DNA from: an uncultured Myxococcales bacterium
GTDB lineage: Bacteria; Myxococcota_A; UBA9042
Direction of reading: 5' to 3'
DNA length: 32,042 nt
NCBI GenBank assembly: GCA_903883645.1
Contig: CAISBR010000143.1
Span: forward strand, 1 to 32,042
In this document: one piece after another, positions 32,025 to 32,042 of the stretch
Position numbering within the stretch: position 1 is the first letter of the stretch
Layout of the letters: each line of letters opens with the position of its first letter
Notes under the pieces: generated by a model
Told to the model about the DNA's origin: nothing
What the model saw: the letters and a program-made list of their open reading frames with translations, nothing else
The model's database searches: none
Position numbers and translations under genes: made by a program

Positions 32025-32042
32025 CGCGGTCGATTACCCCTC

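Noticed and set aside
1..32042. tRNA, rRNA, CRISPR arrays, insertion sequences or prophage
   Set aside because: No cloverleaf-like segment, regularly spaced repeat array, transposase or integrase motif was seen on either strand by eye. A covariance-model scan would be decisive for RNA genes.

Overview
The window is a high-GC, gene-dense bacterial chromosome segment. Its lipoproteins have Asp/Gly/Ser/Thr-rich linkers after the lipobox cysteine. It also carries an outer-membrane BamD-like protein and O-antigen-type glycan genes. This points to a Gram-negative of the Myxococcota / former Deltaproteobacteria type, perhaps Bradymonadales-like. The taxonomic placement is inference from protein style, not from a marker gene. 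I saw no tRNA, rRNA, CRISPR array, integrase or transposase.

Left part (1-6.7 kb, all minus strand): alaS, followed by a tightly packed four-gene envelope operon. The operon runs secreted SRPBCC-like protein, unknown exported protein translated from an overlapping TTG start, HGSNAT/DUF5009-type membrane acyltransferase, then a second SRPBCC-like lipoprotein that is a divergent paralogue of the first. About 230 bp upstream of alaS lie a perfect 3 x 14 bp tandem repeat, a 9-bp-arm hairpin and a promoter-like motif. The core of that motif recurs upstream of the fumarase gene. The first 439 bp hold no convincing gene but do contain a cluster of GTGATAC/GTATCAC half-sites.

Middle part (6.7-18.1 kb): mostly housekeeping and stress genes mixed with lineage-specific ones. 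These are a stand-alone RlmK-type rRNA methyltransferase with a downstream lipoprotein, threonine dehydrogenase (tdh), a small unknown gene paired with a PcfJ-like protein, class I fumarase, a low-complexity-linker lipoprotein with a propeller-like domain, a small basic protein, a BamD-like lipoprotein, and a redox island. The island comprises rubredoxin and a rubredoxin-less rubrerythrin, with a divergently transcribed exported MsrB-MsrA fusion.

Right part (18.1-32.0 kb): a surface-glycan locus. A minus-strand operon rfbB - fdtA-like - fdtB-like - wzx-like, with ATGA overlaps, predicts synthesis and flipping of a glycan carrying a dTDP-derived 3-amino-3,6-dideoxyhexose. A strong sigma-70-like promoter precedes rfbB. 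Next come a plus-strand GT-C-like membrane protein and a five-gene minus-strand operon: SDR-SDR fusion, zinc-ribbon methyltransferase, polyprenyl-phosphate-type GT2, second methyltransferase, radical SAM enzyme. Divergent from that operon is an LpxA-like left-handed beta-helix acyltransferase, which could supply the N-acylation step missing from the amino-sugar pathway. This five-gene operon with its neighbours is the best candidate here for an undescribed pathway.
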